Shown: positions 12,263-24,561 of the stretch, in pieces | Layout of the letters: each line of letters begins with the position of its first letter | Numbering within the stretch: position 1 is the stretch's first letter | Assembly (NCBI RefSeq): GCF_963678635.1 | Contig: NC_087068.1 | Span: 48,065,224-48,129,223, forward strand | Direction of reading: 5' to 3' | Length of the DNA stretch: 64,000 nt | DNA from: Symsagittifera roscoffensis | Taxonomy: Eukaryota; Xenacoelomorpha; Acoela; Convolutidae | Position numbers and translations under genes: made by a program | The notes under the pieces: model-generated | Databases searched by the model: none | Told to the model about the DNA's origin: nothing | The model's input: the letters and a program-made list of their open reading frames with translations, nothing else

Positions 12263-13350
12263 CAATACAAATGTATCATTCTCAATCGCCTCTGTAAAAA
12301 TCATCCCAATTTATTTTAATTACCACTGAAATAAAAAACACGAAACCAAAATAGTTATAAAGCAAACTAAACTTTGCAAATGCTTTCATGAATCACAGAT
12401 TGGAGTTCATTCATCGTCGTCTTCAATTTGAAGATTGAAGAAAAAGAAACATAATCAACATGAAACACAGCCGAGAGAAACAAAAAATGATTTTAAAAAA
12501 ATAAAATTATATGAAAAAACATGGAAAATACATGGAAAAAGTATAAGGCAAACAGCAAAACAAAACATCAGAGAGAATTTCACCCTTTTTCAAGACCTCA
12601 AAGTAACATTTTCAAAATAAGTCAACAGATAAAAAACCAGACCGCACGTATCAAAACATTAAAAAGCAACAGAATATATAAAGATTGAGGAAAAGCAATG
12701 GGAGCTCCTGAAAATTTATCCTCCATGTCTAACTCGGACAGATCGCAAAAAATATCATCAAAAGCAAAACAAGTTAAACATAAATCATGTATAAAATTAA
12801 TCAAAAACGAACAAAAAAGCATTAAATAATGAATACTACTGAAACCATCAATATTGATCACAGAAAATAAAAAAGAATGGACCCTACCATATCACCAACC
12901 AAAAGATGAAAGAGTTAGAAAACATTTTCAGAAATCAATGTTCCACCGATTCCATTAGGGTTCTTAACCAAAGACCTTGAACCAATACATCATGGGAGAT
13001 GAACTACTGACTCAAACAAGCTGGTAACAGTTTAACCAGTACAGGCTTCGGAAACTTAGTAGAAGACATTTTAAACGAGGTAACAGCGAATATTTTTTTT
13101 AGAAATGAGACCAGAGCATAATCATAGTTTCATTTAAAATAACTTTAAAATGTTCAAAAATATAATTAAAAACTTTTCAAAATTTCTTGACTCAAAAAAA
13201 TGCATATCCCAAAATTTTTTTTATGCAATGAAGGAAGACGAAAAATCAAAGTCAATTATTCAAACGCAACGCCAAATGCTATATGGAAGAAAATTTTCTG
13301 CGAATCCATAGAAAACTATGCTCAACAAGGGGCGTTGGGAAAAAAATAAA
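12263..13350 (+). other. A-rich block, unrecognised; possibly retroelement-derived
   Basis: The plus strand is rich in A and C, like the 19.7-23.4 and 25.8-33.6 kb blocks, and follows the plus-strand frame starting at 12192. Short lysine-rich open pieces occur (for example 12435-12620) but none matches a domain I recognise. Confidence 0.3.
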
Positions 13351-15489
13351 CAACAATTATGATTTTTAGAATTTTTTGACCCAGACTCCGGATAAGTATC
13401 AACTTATGATCTTTTCTTAGGTGAAAGAGAAGAGTTTAAACAGATGGTTTTGAATTTTTGAGAAAAAATTTCTATTTTCGGGATTTGAACGAGTCACGCC
13501 TATTTTGGTGCTATTAGTATACTTTGAGGGGTTGCAAACTTTGTTCTCAAATAAGTCTGCTCAAAATTTTTTAGCATTCTACATTTTTGTGATTTTTTGA
13601 AAAAAATTTAGAAAAAAACTAAAATAAGCAAACTTAAAAAAGTTAAAATTACCAGTTCTATGGCGTTGTGCTGGCAGGTTGTTTTCAGGGTTTTAAAAGT
13701 TTTGCCTCAAGTTATGGCTGCTCAAATGTTTTAAGCTATCTAGATATTGGATTTGTAAACCATAACAAAATTTGAAATTAGCAACCTCTGGTGGAGTACT
13801 TTAAGGATAATTTAATTTCAAAGACTGCTGAATTTGCTGCTAAAATTGTATGCTCCCAAAATTTATGACGAGAAATATTTCAGTTGAATGGTCAAAAAGG
13901 CAAAAAATCTAGGTTCCTCGGAAAAAGTTGTTAAATCCTAGTTTCTTTTTTGAATACTTCCTGTAAAAGCTGTTTTTAGTGACTGCCTAAAAACTTTTTG
14001 TCAAGTTTAAAAAAATATCTATTCCCCAAAAAAATAAATTTCACAAAATCATGACAAATATAGTTTTGAATATTAATTTAAATTGAGGTTTTCACGCCAA
14101 TTAAATTGCAATTTTACGTCATAAACGTTCAAGTTAAAACTGAAAAAGTCAACAGAGTTTTTTGATTATAAACACTGAAAGTCCTCGAATCAAAAATGTT
14201 TTCCGTCATTTTTCTATGATAATTTTTTTGTTTTTGATTTGAAGCAATTGCAACTGTATTTTTCAACAAAATCATGATTTTTTTACTCTTTTTCTGCCAG
14301 TGAAACGAATTGAACATGTTGATAGACAATATAGTCACGCGACAACTTTACACTCTTTGTCTCATTTTAAATCGTTTTTCGTAGTTGAAGTTTTGATAGC
14401 GAACAAAACCTGTTGATAGCTGATGCTAGGAATGCTATATGCAAAAAATACTCTTGCTCTGCTAGATATTGGGAAAGGCCTTCTTGTTTCTGGTAGAAAG
14501 ATGGATCTTCGAGGCTAAACTTTCACAGTAGTTACCAAGCACCAAAAACTCATTAAGCGGTGTTAAAAAATCAAAAACCGTATAATCTTGACAAACCAGA
14601 TGGATCGATAGCGTTTCATACCTAATTTTTGGTGACTCAAAACGGGATTAAGTGACTACTTATCGAAAAACCCAGTGAGCCCGGTGCTACAAGTGATCAA
14701 TTACGATGAAGAAATTGGAGTAGCAAAAACTTTTCGTTTATTTTGAAACTCAAAAATTTAAACGATCAATATTCAAATTCGTTAATCAATAGGAAAATAG
14801 CTGCGCCGATTTTTTTGACAAATGAAAAGAACAGCAAAAGCAGATAAACTTCCTCTAAACGCGCACTCAGTGATTCTTTCAGACAAAAAAAGTTTGATGT
14901 GAAATTTAAAAATCAACAAAAAAAACACCAATTTTTGATCAATTCAACATTCTTTCCGCGGATCAGATATGCCAGAAACATTTTTCCATCAATTCATAAC
15001 GTGTCCGAACAATTTCATTTTTTTCAGCTTTGTTCATTTGTGCTTTTTCCAAGTTGGTTTTTTCACCGATTTTTCAACAGTTTTCGTTTTTTGATTTGTA
15101 TATATCACTGATGAATTGAAAATTGAAAATTTGAAAGGCTTAAATTGAGCTCTGCTCCATTATTTACACAGTATTTGGTAAGTAAAACTTTTTAAACAAC
15201 AAAAGTATTTTGTATACCACTTGATTATCCCACATTTTTAACAGTTGCAGAAACCAAAATTTTTATTGCTATTTTATAAATTGTTCATTTCAAAAGAATA
15301 TTGCTCCTTTAATCCAAGATCAGCTTTAAGCAATTTTCAGTGCAATTCCCCAGTTAAAAAACCCCGGGGTTGAAATTGGAGCTACAATTGAGGTTTTGCT
15401 GCCATGTCACAGTACAACAATGTGCGAATTTGATTTAAAACTGCAGCGAACAGTTATGTAGTACTTCCCCTGTTCTAGCGATGGCGGAT
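13351..15489. other. No gene recognised
   Basis: Two kilobases of AT-rich DNA with short unrelated open frames. I see no domain motif, RNA gene or repeat relationship. Confidence 0.5.
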
Positions 15490-15605
15490 GGTTTTTCCGA
15501 CTTTTGTAACGAAAGTAACGGAATATTTGTGCTCGAGGTGGGTTTTTCCTTCAGAAAAATTTCGATTTTTTAACTAGCCTTTTTTGACGGAATTTTTTAA
15601 ATATA
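15490..15605 (-). repeat. Dispersed repeat R, fragment in reverse orientation
   Basis: The stretch containing gaaagtaacggaatatttgt and the following ctttttctgacgg-like context matches, as reverse complement, the region 42600-42715, including the trailing ttttaactagcc segment. Only the right part of the longer copy at 42185-42735 is represented here. Confidence 0.7.
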
Positions 15606-16930
15606 CATTAAGAAATTTTTATTCGTTATTTTTGATTCCTTTGTATGAAAAAACATTTCTGGACTACGTTTCATGCGAAAAAAAACATTTCGAATGCAGT
15701 ATTGGTTCCTATGTTCGTATGTATACCTTCATTTTTGTAGATAGGAAATTATATGATAACAAAATTATATGATTTTTTCAGAGACTCCTTTAGTACAGTT
15801 GGGGGATAAGCGTATTTTTATATGGAGAAGTTAAGCGTTGACGAGTCAGCTTTCATTGCTGCCTTTTTCGTCGCCTTTGTCTAAAAATTGTTCTTCAGAT
15901 TTCGGCAGTGACATAAGCTTCTGATGAAATTTTTTCAACATAAAATATTTTATTAAGCTGTCATTCCTACTAAAGCTTGGTTGCTTGGCTTTTGAAGCGT
16001 CGGGGAAAATCGCCTTGAAAATTGATCACTTTTAATGTCTTCTTTGGTATTTCTGCAGTCATGCTACAAAAATTTGCAAGCTTTTTATCTATGAACTACA
16101 ATTGGGTAATTTGGACGCTGATTAGTTTGAAATGCACTTGATGGAAGACAAAAAGGAAGACCAAAGAATTGAAAGAGTTTTTCGGTATGTTGTTGTGGTA
16201 GTGTTTGTTTTGACAATAGATGTCTTAAATGGTCAAAGGCGCCGCTTTTAACAGAAAAAAATTTAAAAAATGTGTATAAGTTCTTTTGTTGACCTTGTGC
16301 GATTATGAGCATAAATCTCTGGTAAAAGAGACGGACTAAGTGTCTCTTTCTTTGTTTTGCTATCTAAAGTTTAATTCAAGTTCATCCGTTTCTCAATGAG
16401 CCAATTTGAGCCCATAAATTCAACAACCCTGTGTTGTTTGCCAAAAAGTTTCCACAGCAAAAGCTACTCTCAAACTAGTTGTGATCTGCTGACTATTTAC
16501 GACTTCAACACAACATTTCACAAAATCTTATCAAATAAGCTTCTTCCATCTGGGAGGAGTCAAAAATTTAACTCCGGGTCTTTTCTACTTGCTGGCAAAA
16601 ATACGAAAACGTGGAGACATAATCGTTCATTTTCTCGTTGAAACATAAATATTCCAATTTTTTTGCCCCCTGGTTGCATATTATTTTTAGTTTTGTTTAA
16701 TTTCTGCCTCAAAGTTTTCGTAGCTGTTAACTTTATATGTACATTTGAGCCGATTAGCATTCGCAATTGGAATACTTCTCTTCTTAATTTTCTTTCATCT
16801 GCTTCTGAAAATGCCTCTCTTTCAAATGGAGCTTTGACAATTTTCAATCAAAATTTTCAAGCAAAGCAGACTTTTTTGTGCAATTAGATCAAGCATCGAC
16901 AAATGAAACAAAATTGAAATAGTTTTTATA
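15606..16930. other. No gene recognised
   Basis: Open minus-strand stretches at 16085-16312 and 16560-16847 lie downstream of the GPCR relic on the same strand and could in principle be exons. Neither shows the hydrophobic segments expected of TM6/TM7, so I make no gene call here. Confidence 0.4.
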
Positions 16931-16938
16931 CATTACGT

Positions 16939-17336
16939 CAGGGGCGGACTTAGGGGGGGCGGGGGGCGTACGCTCCCCTTCCCTCAGGGATTCGACCCCC
17001 TGCCGACCCAAAGGGTCCCCCCTTTGGTACTTTTTAAGAAATCCATTTTTTGCCGACCGACCCCTAAATTTTTTAAAGGCGCCAATATATACTAACTTTG
17101 AGGGGGAGCGCGCGCCAAAAAAAACGCGATTTTTTTTGTCAAAATTTTTCAAAAAGTGCCTAAAAACGGCTTTTTTGACCTGTTTTTTCAAAAATTTGGC
17201 CAAAACAGGGACCTTTTAGTGCTTTAGAAGACCTCGGAAAATCAATTTGGTCGACCTAAAAAAAAAGGTCGTCAAAATTTTCAAAAAAATTTTGAAAATC
17301 CCCACCCCCCTCGAAAAAATCCTAGATCCGCCCCTG
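16939..17336. mobile_element. hAT-type MITE, copy 1, with perfect 8-bp target duplication
   Basis: A 398-bp element begins CAGGGGCGGA and ends TCCGCCCCTG (terminal inverted repeats). It is flanked on both sides by cattacgt (16931-16938 and 17337-17344). An 8-bp duplication with CAG...CTG ends is the hAT-superfamily signature. The inside has no transposase and carries recognisable blocks shared with three other copies in this window: ccgacccaaagggt, gcgccaatatatactaa, gagggggagcg and ccaaaacaggga. It is non-autonomous and needs a transposase supplied elsewhere. Confidence 0.93.
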
Positions 17337-17460
17337 CATTACGTCAACTCCCATTGAGGCGGTCAGTGTTGGCTTCAAAGAATAAGAGGTCCGTATAAGT
17401 TTGGCTGATACTGACGCGGGGATCAGTGCTTGGTTAAAGCTATTGAAGGTCGGCTTGGAT

Positions 17461-17937
17461 TTAAAAACTGCTTTTGCTTCTTAATCTTTTGGTATAGTTG
17501 CTGAGCGCGTCAATGCTACATGCATTTAAAAAACGAAAGCATGCTTGAAAAATTGAGTTAATTTGACCGTAAATGCGGTAGTAAAACCTTTTTCTTTCTC
17601 CGTTACCATTCTGAGTTAAGCTCCACGAACCCGTTATTGTCAAAATTGGTACATCGCCATAGTTGTTCGGTCTATGAGGTTGTGGAGAGAAAAAAACGTC
17701 TGCAAACGAGGCTCCTGCAATCAGAGTAGAAACCAAAATAGTTGTAATGTTAATTTTGAAGCGGAACTGAGCTGTAAACTTTGTTTTGTAATCGAAACTC
17801 CGACACATGGCAAAGTATCGCTCATAGGCTACAACCAGAATAAATTGCGATGTTTGCATGAACAGAAAATCACCAGGAACTCGTAGGTATTTTTCATTTT
17901 CTAAGACGAACAGAGAAAAAGGATTCGAAAGCAGCAC
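17461..17937 (-). pseudogene. Decayed rhodopsin-family (peptide-type) GPCR fragment, TM3 to about TM5
   Basis: A 158-codon minus-strand open stretch. Residues around 28-47 read as the end of a TM3-like helix followed by ERYFAMCRSFDYKTKF, which fits the E/DRY motif and second intracellular loop of class A receptors. A hydrophobic TM4-like segment follows (about residues 62-80). Next come a polar loop and a YYRIYGQINSIF stretch where TM5 should begin, but the expected hydrophobic helix and asparagine/proline pattern then fade. The conserved TM4 tryptophan is absent and TM1-2 and TM6-7 were not found nearby. It could be one exon of a degenerating receptor gene or a pseudogene; the ligand cannot be told. 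The annotated start is simply the first ATG; the true exon could begin upstream near 17960. A hAT MITE lies 125 bp downstream. Confidence 0.45.
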
Positions 17938-17944
17938 GAAATTG

Positions 17945-18923
17945 AAATTTCCACAGGGTGGTGCTTTTCATAAAAGTTCAATTGTTTCTGATTTTTGACA
18001 TTTATTTGTGTTTTGCAGATAGCTATCTGTTATCCTGGCAAGCAGCTCAAAACGTATAAATTTTTTTCATGGAAGACATTGTTTTATAGACAATCAAGTC
18101 ACCTGAAAATTAGTGTTTATTTTGTTTTCCGACTTCAAACTGATTGAAATTGTTATCCCGAACTTCATAGCAAAGCAAAAAAATTCGATATAGAGCTCCC
18201 GCAAACTACAAAAAAAAACGATTTCAAAGTGTGGTTCTCTTTGGATGCTTTTGAAAGAATATAACCTTCATCTGAAGCAAATCTCTTGCAAAATACCATT
18301 TTTACTGCGGGCAGAAAATTAAAGTTTTTTTTATCTTGAAGTCTATTTAAACCATCTTGTTATCTATTTTTACACAAACCCGAAAAAATCAATTTATACC
18401 GCCTTACATTACATTGGTAACGCCGATTCGAGGTACATTACGAGCCAAAATGTGCGTTATGTAAATTGTAAGCGACTAGTTCTAAATTGTAAATTGTGAA
18501 TTTCCGCGACTAGTTCTGCTAATCTAACAGGGAAGCTGATGTTTATTACGCGACCAAAACTCCATAGTCTAAATTCGGGTCTATAGAATATGGTATTTTG
18601 CTGCGATAGTCTTGAATTTTGTCGCAAAAGTCTTAAGCTTAGTCTTCACTTGATCGAAACTTAGTCACGAGATTGTCTAACCAATTATCTAACGCAGTTT
18701 CTAAAAATTCCACACAATATTAGATTACACGAATAAAGCTTTTCTTGGGAATTTTAGTGGATATTTTTGACCACAATGCAAAGTATTTGCAACAAAAAAC
18801 TAAATTATCTGTTTCTTGTTGAATCGTCTAAATTTGCGTTGATTCTTTTAATTCAATCATATTTGTAGTGTCTAAAATTCAAACTCGGTTTTGAAAGGTT
18901 AAAATTGATTTTTAAGATCATCA
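17945..18923. other. No gene recognised
   Basis: AT-rich DNA upstream of the GPCR relic. I looked for TM1/TM2-coding sequence on the minus strand and did not find it. Confidence 0.45.
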
Positions 18924-19086
18924 GAGGAGTCATATATGAGAAGACTTAGTCAAAAGTTAGCCAAGCGTTGGTGCTCAGAAGCACTAGGATGTGCTGATTC
19001 ACAGGGTGAAAACAGCGCAGCATAGTGCTTTTGAGCGCTATCGCTCGGCTAACTTTCGACCAACTCTTCTTATACATGAATCCCTT
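18924..19086. repeat. Imperfect fold-back (inverted repeat, about 75-bp arms)
   Basis: The left arm (from gaggagtcatatatgagaag through aaagttagccaagcg to gatgtgctg) pairs with the right arm (cagcgcagcatag... to cttatacatgaatccctt) when reverse-complemented. The loop is short. Mismatches are scattered, so this is an old fold-back structure or a tiny MITE. Confidence 0.7.
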
Positions 19087-19128
19087 GGTGGCCTCAATTT
19101 TTCAATTTTGTCATTTGAATAGAATTTT

Positions 19129-19341
19129 AAATTTTGGCTCTTTTTCCTTTCCCCCACCTGCAAATTTTTACATGTAAATTTGTTGACCACATTGTCCAAC
19201 TGCTATGAAAATTTACATGCAGACCAATAAAGCCGCGAAAAACATATTTGGTCTCCATACTCAACCTCATAAAACCACTCGTTACACTAAAAAATTGAAG
19301 CTCAAGTGAGGTGGGGGGAAAGGAAAAAGAGCCTAAATTTT
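19129..19341. mobile_element. Putative MITE with ~30-bp terminal inverted repeats
   Basis: The left end aaattttggctctttttcc followed by tttcccccacct (19129-19159) is the near-exact reverse complement of aggtggggggaaagg followed by aaaaagagcctaaatttt (19310-19341). The interior also contains paired aaatttttacatg/catgtaaattt motifs. No coding capacity. Confidence 0.6.
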
Positions 19342-19629
19342 GTCTGAAAGCAACTTTAAATTTCTAATGTATTCGATTATTTTGATGTTTTTTCTGTTTT
19401 CTAGCACGTGTAATAATGTTCGTTATAGAAAGTGCATAAGTGGCTGTCAGAAGTATTGGATTCACGATGTTAGGGAGATTTGCCGGAAATTTTCTCCCAG
19501 ATGTGCAGGTTTTTTTAAATTTTGATATAACCCCCTCTCCAGTACCCCCCTTAAGATTATGATTGGGACTTTGCTGCTATCTAAAAGTTGAGAAGATTTC
19601 CAAAAAATTAAGAAACTGAGATTGCAATT

Positions 19630-19684
19630 TCTAAAAAAAAATTGCAAAAAGGTTTGCAAAAAGGTTTGCAAAAAAAAGGTTGCA
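19630..19684 (+). repeat. Short tandem repeat, gcaaaaaggttt-like
   Basis: Three to four imperfect 12-bp repeats of the form ttgcaaaaaggt sit in an A-rich stretch. Confidence 0.6.
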
Positions 19685-19739
19685 ATTTTATTTTTTTCTC
19701 AGGTTTTCTTCTCTGTTCACAGATTGCACGGCTTATTAG

Positions 19740-22384
19740 ATGGGCTTTAATGTAAATTATCAAAACTATAGATCAAGATAATTCAATAGATAAAAAAATT
19801 CTAGTCAATAAAACTCAGGAGAGCAATACAGTCTTTCAAAACTTTTTAAAAGGATATTGTACAAACAGATCAACCGCTTATTCTCAGAGACCGACAGAAC
19901 TAAAGACATCAAAATTTTAAAAAAATTTTTTTGAATAAATCCTATTACATATTGATCGAACAGCAGAAAAAGTCTGCAAAAAAATCACAGTAGGAATAGC
20001 AGTTATAACAAAAAAATTACACTAAAATTGTTCAAAACAACCACAGAAAAATGATTTAAAAAATAATAAACAGGGAAAAATATGTGCAATTTAAATTACT
20101 GAAGAATAAACTCATAATATCGACAACAACTTATATCCCATTTCTAAAGTATTGACAATAGACCCCACGAGAAAATAACGTACAAACCGGACAAGTTTTT
20201 GATGAAACTAAACAAAACACGTGACAATTCAGCCAATATTGAATCAGTTTAAATAATTGTGAAACACCAATATAAAATATTCAGTATGAAAAATCAGAGA
20301 CTATTTTGAACATGGCGAGTGAGACACGATTACAAAAAAAAACACACAAAATAACTTTCACTTACCTGCTTGGACAACAATTAGAAAAACAAAATGTAAA
20401 AAAATAGACTAATCTAGAACCAAGAATTGAACCAGCAAGTTTTTTTAAATCAACAGGGACAGGCAAGGAAAAATATCAAAACCATGGGTAAAGCCTTTTC
20501 TCTTAGAACAACCAATAAATGTGAAAACCAACCTTCAGATCTAGAAAAAGACTTTTTATTTTATTCAGGTGCAAAACTAAACAGCGTCAAAAAACAACTT
20601 GCCATGATTTTCAGCACTAACACCACAATCATAATTAAAATTCAAATATCAAATTTAGCAAAAGCGCAAGAAAAAAAATCCTATATTGAAACTAGAAAAA
20701 CAGCTAAAAAAATTAAACAAAATGGAAGCAAACCGTTTCTTGTATTTTTCCGAAAAATATCACAAGGACAAGAAGTAACATTTTGTGTAAACCACTCATA
20801 ATCAAAAACATACCAACAGTATACATTTGAAGGCGTAAGGTTTTAAAAAGACGAAAGTCCCTAACGATTTCCTAACGATTGATCGAAACAAATGACCAGA
20901 ACACTTAAAATTCCCTAACAATCTCTATATATCATTTTTTCGTAAGTCTATTACACCAAAAAAGATCAGAGAAAAAGTTTGAAACATTACTATGATACGT
21001 TTAAACTTTTCAAAAAATGCATTCAGAATAGTTTCACTCGGCACGTCTTATTCCACGACATACTTCAGATTTCGCAATTGAACCCATATAACAAAAGTTT
21101 TCGTGTTATAATCTCATCTAATCATTATGCAATTAAAACACAAACAAGTAGCTTAGAACTAACGTGCTAAAGAACCCTCCACAAAAAGAGATTTACCAGC
21201 CGGGTTCTTAGGATACTATGAAAGTACCCGGGTTCAAATCCCACCGTTAAATATCGCTTTTTCTGTAGTATCCCAGTGATCGCTATTTTCCAGTGCTGAT
21301 TCATGTATAATTCAGAGTTTGTTGCATAGATAAGCCTGCAATTTTTCAGAGCTATTTCAGTAATGATTCCATAGAAAATCATCGCTAAAACTTAAGAAAT
21401 TTTAACTCTTTCTAGTAGCTTTGAAATGTGATTTATAGCTGATAGGCTCTTTAGCTTTACCTGCTATTAAGATTGATAGCGCAGAGGTAGCACACAGGTC
21501 TTTAACTCTCAAAAGTAGGTGATTAAACCCCTGTTAGAGCACTATTTTTTCTCATTTTGATAGGTTTGTTATTGATGTTTCATCGCTGAAAATAAGCCAA
21601 ATTACCGATATTTATCGATAAAATTTGCTATTGTGGCAATGAACATCGATAATTCATCGATGACGATCGCTGTTTTTTTTTCACTTTTTTATCTTTAGTT
21701 TTTACTTTGAGCTCAACCCGTGTAATTTAATTTTTCATACGTTGCCACGAGAAGTATACATAATAAAACAAATCAAATTGAATCAAATTCAAACAAATTC
21801 TTCTAGACGAACGGAAAAGAATAGCACAATTTTCGTCGAAACACCATGTTTCAAACCCGTTTTTTAATTCTAACAAACCTGAACCTGAAGAAAAACAGTT
21901 TTTTATCAATGCTTGATGTTCAACACTCAAATAAATCAAAAATAAGTGGATAAAATACAACGAGTAATTCTACAAATCTCAAAAGTATATGCAAAATCTA
22001 ACTTTGATGCAGGAAAAATCATTATCTCCTCAACGAACGAAAAAAAAACAGACAGTTTTTAGAAAACAAAGAAAAATCAAACACACAGAGTTTTCATGAC
22101 AACATGAACAAATTACTAGACATTCTAGAAGAGTAGGAAAAAACAAACCGCTGCGGCTATATCGCAAAGCAGAACAACACTTTTTTGTTGACTAATTGGA
22201 ATCTTCATTATAGAAACATAAATTTCAAATATTTCCCAAAAAGATTAATTTTAAATGCAAAAAAAAACATCTAAGATTGCAGGGCAAGTGTTTTTTCATA
22301 AATTTAACATAAGTGAAAAATTTGGCATCCGAAAGTAAGTCTTGTCGATAAAAAGATTTCTGAGTTCTACCTAATGTATTTTGA
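19740..22384 (+). other. A/C-rich block, unrecognised; probable retroelement debris
   Basis: The plus strand is strongly A- and C-rich. The longest open stretch, 20427-20801 (124 codons, lysine- and asparagine-rich), starts at an internal ATG and has no motif I recognise. By composition it resembles the 25.8-33.6 kb block, where a Gypsy integrase relic is recognisable, so a Gypsy origin is possible but is inference only. Confidence 0.3.
21475..21556 (+). other. tRNA-like sequence (possible tRNA pseudogene or SINE head)
   Basis: The stretch tagcgcagaggtagcac fits an RNA polymerase III A box / tRNA D arm. About 30 bp later ggtgattaaaccc resembles a degraded B box / T arm. The anticodon and acceptor stems do not pair well. 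About 240 bp upstream (21227-21245) an exact B-box-like ggttcaaatcc occurs without a good A box. Not called as a functional tRNA. Confidence 0.25.
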
Positions 22385-22708
22385 TCCTCCCTTTGAATTA
22401 TTTTGAGATATCCATTTTCAGCTGACGGACCCCAAAAAACTTCTAAAGTCGCCTTCGCCGCCAAGATATACTATTTTGAGGGGGGAGTGCGTGGTCAACA
22501 TTTTTCAAAAAGTGCTTAAAATGCCTTTTTTGGCCAATTTTTTTTTCAAGGCCAAAGAAAATAAGGACAAAACAGGGACTTTTTAGTGCTTTGGGAGAGC
22601 TAGAAAAATCAATTTGTTCAACCTAAGAAAATAGATTTGACAAAATTTTCGAAAATTTTTGAAAATCGAAAATCCGCCTTCCTCGAGAAAATCCTAGATC
22701 CGCCCCTG
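22385..22708. mobile_element. hAT-type MITE, copy 2 (5'-degraded)
   Basis: It ends in the family terminus agatccgcccctg at 22708 and shares internal blocks with the other copies (cttcgccgccaagatatact, gaggggggag, ccaaagaaaataaggac, aaaacagggac). The left terminus and target duplication are not recognisable; similarity fades upstream of about 22385. Confidence 0.8.
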
Positions 22709-24351
22709 GTTGAAACAATTTGGATATAGAAAACATTTAGATAGATTTATTTTTCTCCAATTTTTAAATCACAAATCAAATGTCTTAAATAAGGATGACG
22801 TAAAATCAATTAATCAGAACTGATTCTCAAAGAAAATTGTATAACAATTGGCCAACCTGATTTGTTTTTTCGAGTCAACCGGTCCGAAAAATCGAGTTTT
22901 TCTTGTCAATTGGAAAAGGGGGCTTATAATCCCACAATTGAGGACTCCGAAAACCACTTAATTATGAAAATTATCATTCTCTAAGTAAGAAGACTTGTGT
23001 CAGAAAAAAATGAGGGGTGAACAAAATAATATTTCAAGCAATATCCAAAAAGGAAGATTATACTATCTACTTTTAACACCACTCCAAACAAAGATGTATA
23101 ACTTTGGATCTTGTTAACTCCAGTGCCCCCCTCTCTTAACAAGAACCATATTTTTAATCCGACGACGCAGAAAGTCACTTACTGAGAGAGAAAAATTTCG
23201 ATAGAAACTGTAAAGCTAAAACACAAAAAAAAACACTTGACCATTCTCAGATATGAAACATTTAAATTTAGTGTTCAACTACAAAAAAGAGATGAAAAAA
23301 TAATTTAATGAAATTGTAGTTTAGCCTTATATTGGGATGACAATTGCAATGTCTCGATGTACCTTTAGAACAGAAAATTAAACAAAATTGATGAAAGGGT
23401 TCTATCCAAGGGTTCGTACTGACAGCTTAAAAAATGAATATACTTTTCGCCAAGAAAATAGCTCCTTCAATTGTCATCCCAAAAAAACAAGTTTCGTTCA
23501 GCAATTCAAAGTAGTCTGCGGTCCTCGAAAAAGATTTAAGGCCGCCGCAGTTTGTTATTGATATTCTTAGCAAGGGACCTAAATTTCCCATTTTAATGAA
23601 GCTTAATAAAAATGTATTTCGTGCCGAAGTCATCAACCTCCTGCACAAATTAGCAGACAATGATTGTAACGTTGATGTGATTCACAAGACTAATGCAAAC
23701 GCCATCTTATAGTGTCAGCAGTGTACGAAACAATTACCAAACAAAGCTGTTATTAAGGCTAAGCAGTAATTAAAGGCGAAGTTCCGTTTGACAAAAGCTT
23801 GGGATTTTGTTTAATGTAAAAAACAACTTACGTATCCAAAGTCCAGCAATTAAATAGTGGTGATCAGTTTGAATTATTTGACGTTACCAAGCGCCATAAA
23901 AACTCTAAAGTATCTATTGCAGAAGAAGAGAGATTCAATGCTGAACTATCTGTTTTGAGGAGAAGTGATCTTATATCTGAAGACCTTTATAAGAAGTCTC
24001 GCTCCACTGGTGGTCAAGTTACTCGATTGTATGGTCTGACTAAGTTTGCAAAAACAACACATCAGTGAGACCTATACAGTCTATGCCTGGCTCTTGTTAT
24101 CAAAATTTATCTAGATTTCAGCCAAAGTTCACGCGAAGGTGCCAAAATGTAACAGACAGACAAGATGTGCAACTATTGCCAGAGATTTATCTGCTATTTA
24201 TTGGGGTGGAGAAGAGCAGTTTGTTTCGTTTGACGTTACTAGTCTCTTTACGATAGTACTGGTTGCTGAAACAACAAATCTTGTTGGTGATTCGGTTGAG
24301 AGCCAAGATTTATTCCGCGAAAATGTCTCCTGAGCGATATTTGAATATCTT

Positions 24352-24561
24352 ATGGCTTTATGTACTATCAATGTTCTGTTTTTGAGCCCAGATGGTCAAC
24401 TTTTTATCCAGCCCGACGGCGTTGCTATGGGTTCGCCATTGGGACCTTACCTTGCTAATGCATTTAAGTCACAGTTCGACGACATGATTGCCGAGGGAAG
24501 AACTTTTAACTATCACTATATGGATGAATTTCTTACTTCCATCAATGTATCTGACACTTAA
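24352..24561 (+). pseudogene. PLE reverse transcriptase palm, catalytic motif altered
   Basis: An open stretch of 69 codons. QPDGVAMGSPLGPYLANAF (residues 20-38) is the family's core RT motif. It is followed at residues 56-59 (24517-24528) by YMDE where an active RT needs Y-x-D-D, so the second catalytic aspartate is replaced by glutamate. This alone predicts loss or strong reduction of polymerase activity, in line with the stops around it. Confidence 0.85.

Noticed and set aside
16085-16847. Downstream exons of the GPCR relic
   Set aside because: Open minus-strand stretches lack transmembrane-like hydrophobic segments and the NPxxY region expected of TM7.
21475-21556. Functional tRNA gene
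   Set aside because: Only the A-box/D-arm part fits; anticodon and acceptor stems do not pair and the T arm is degraded.
24065-24333. Two separate small genes with overlapping frames
   Set aside because: They are frameshifted pieces of one PLE reverse transcriptase (motifs continue from one frame to the other).
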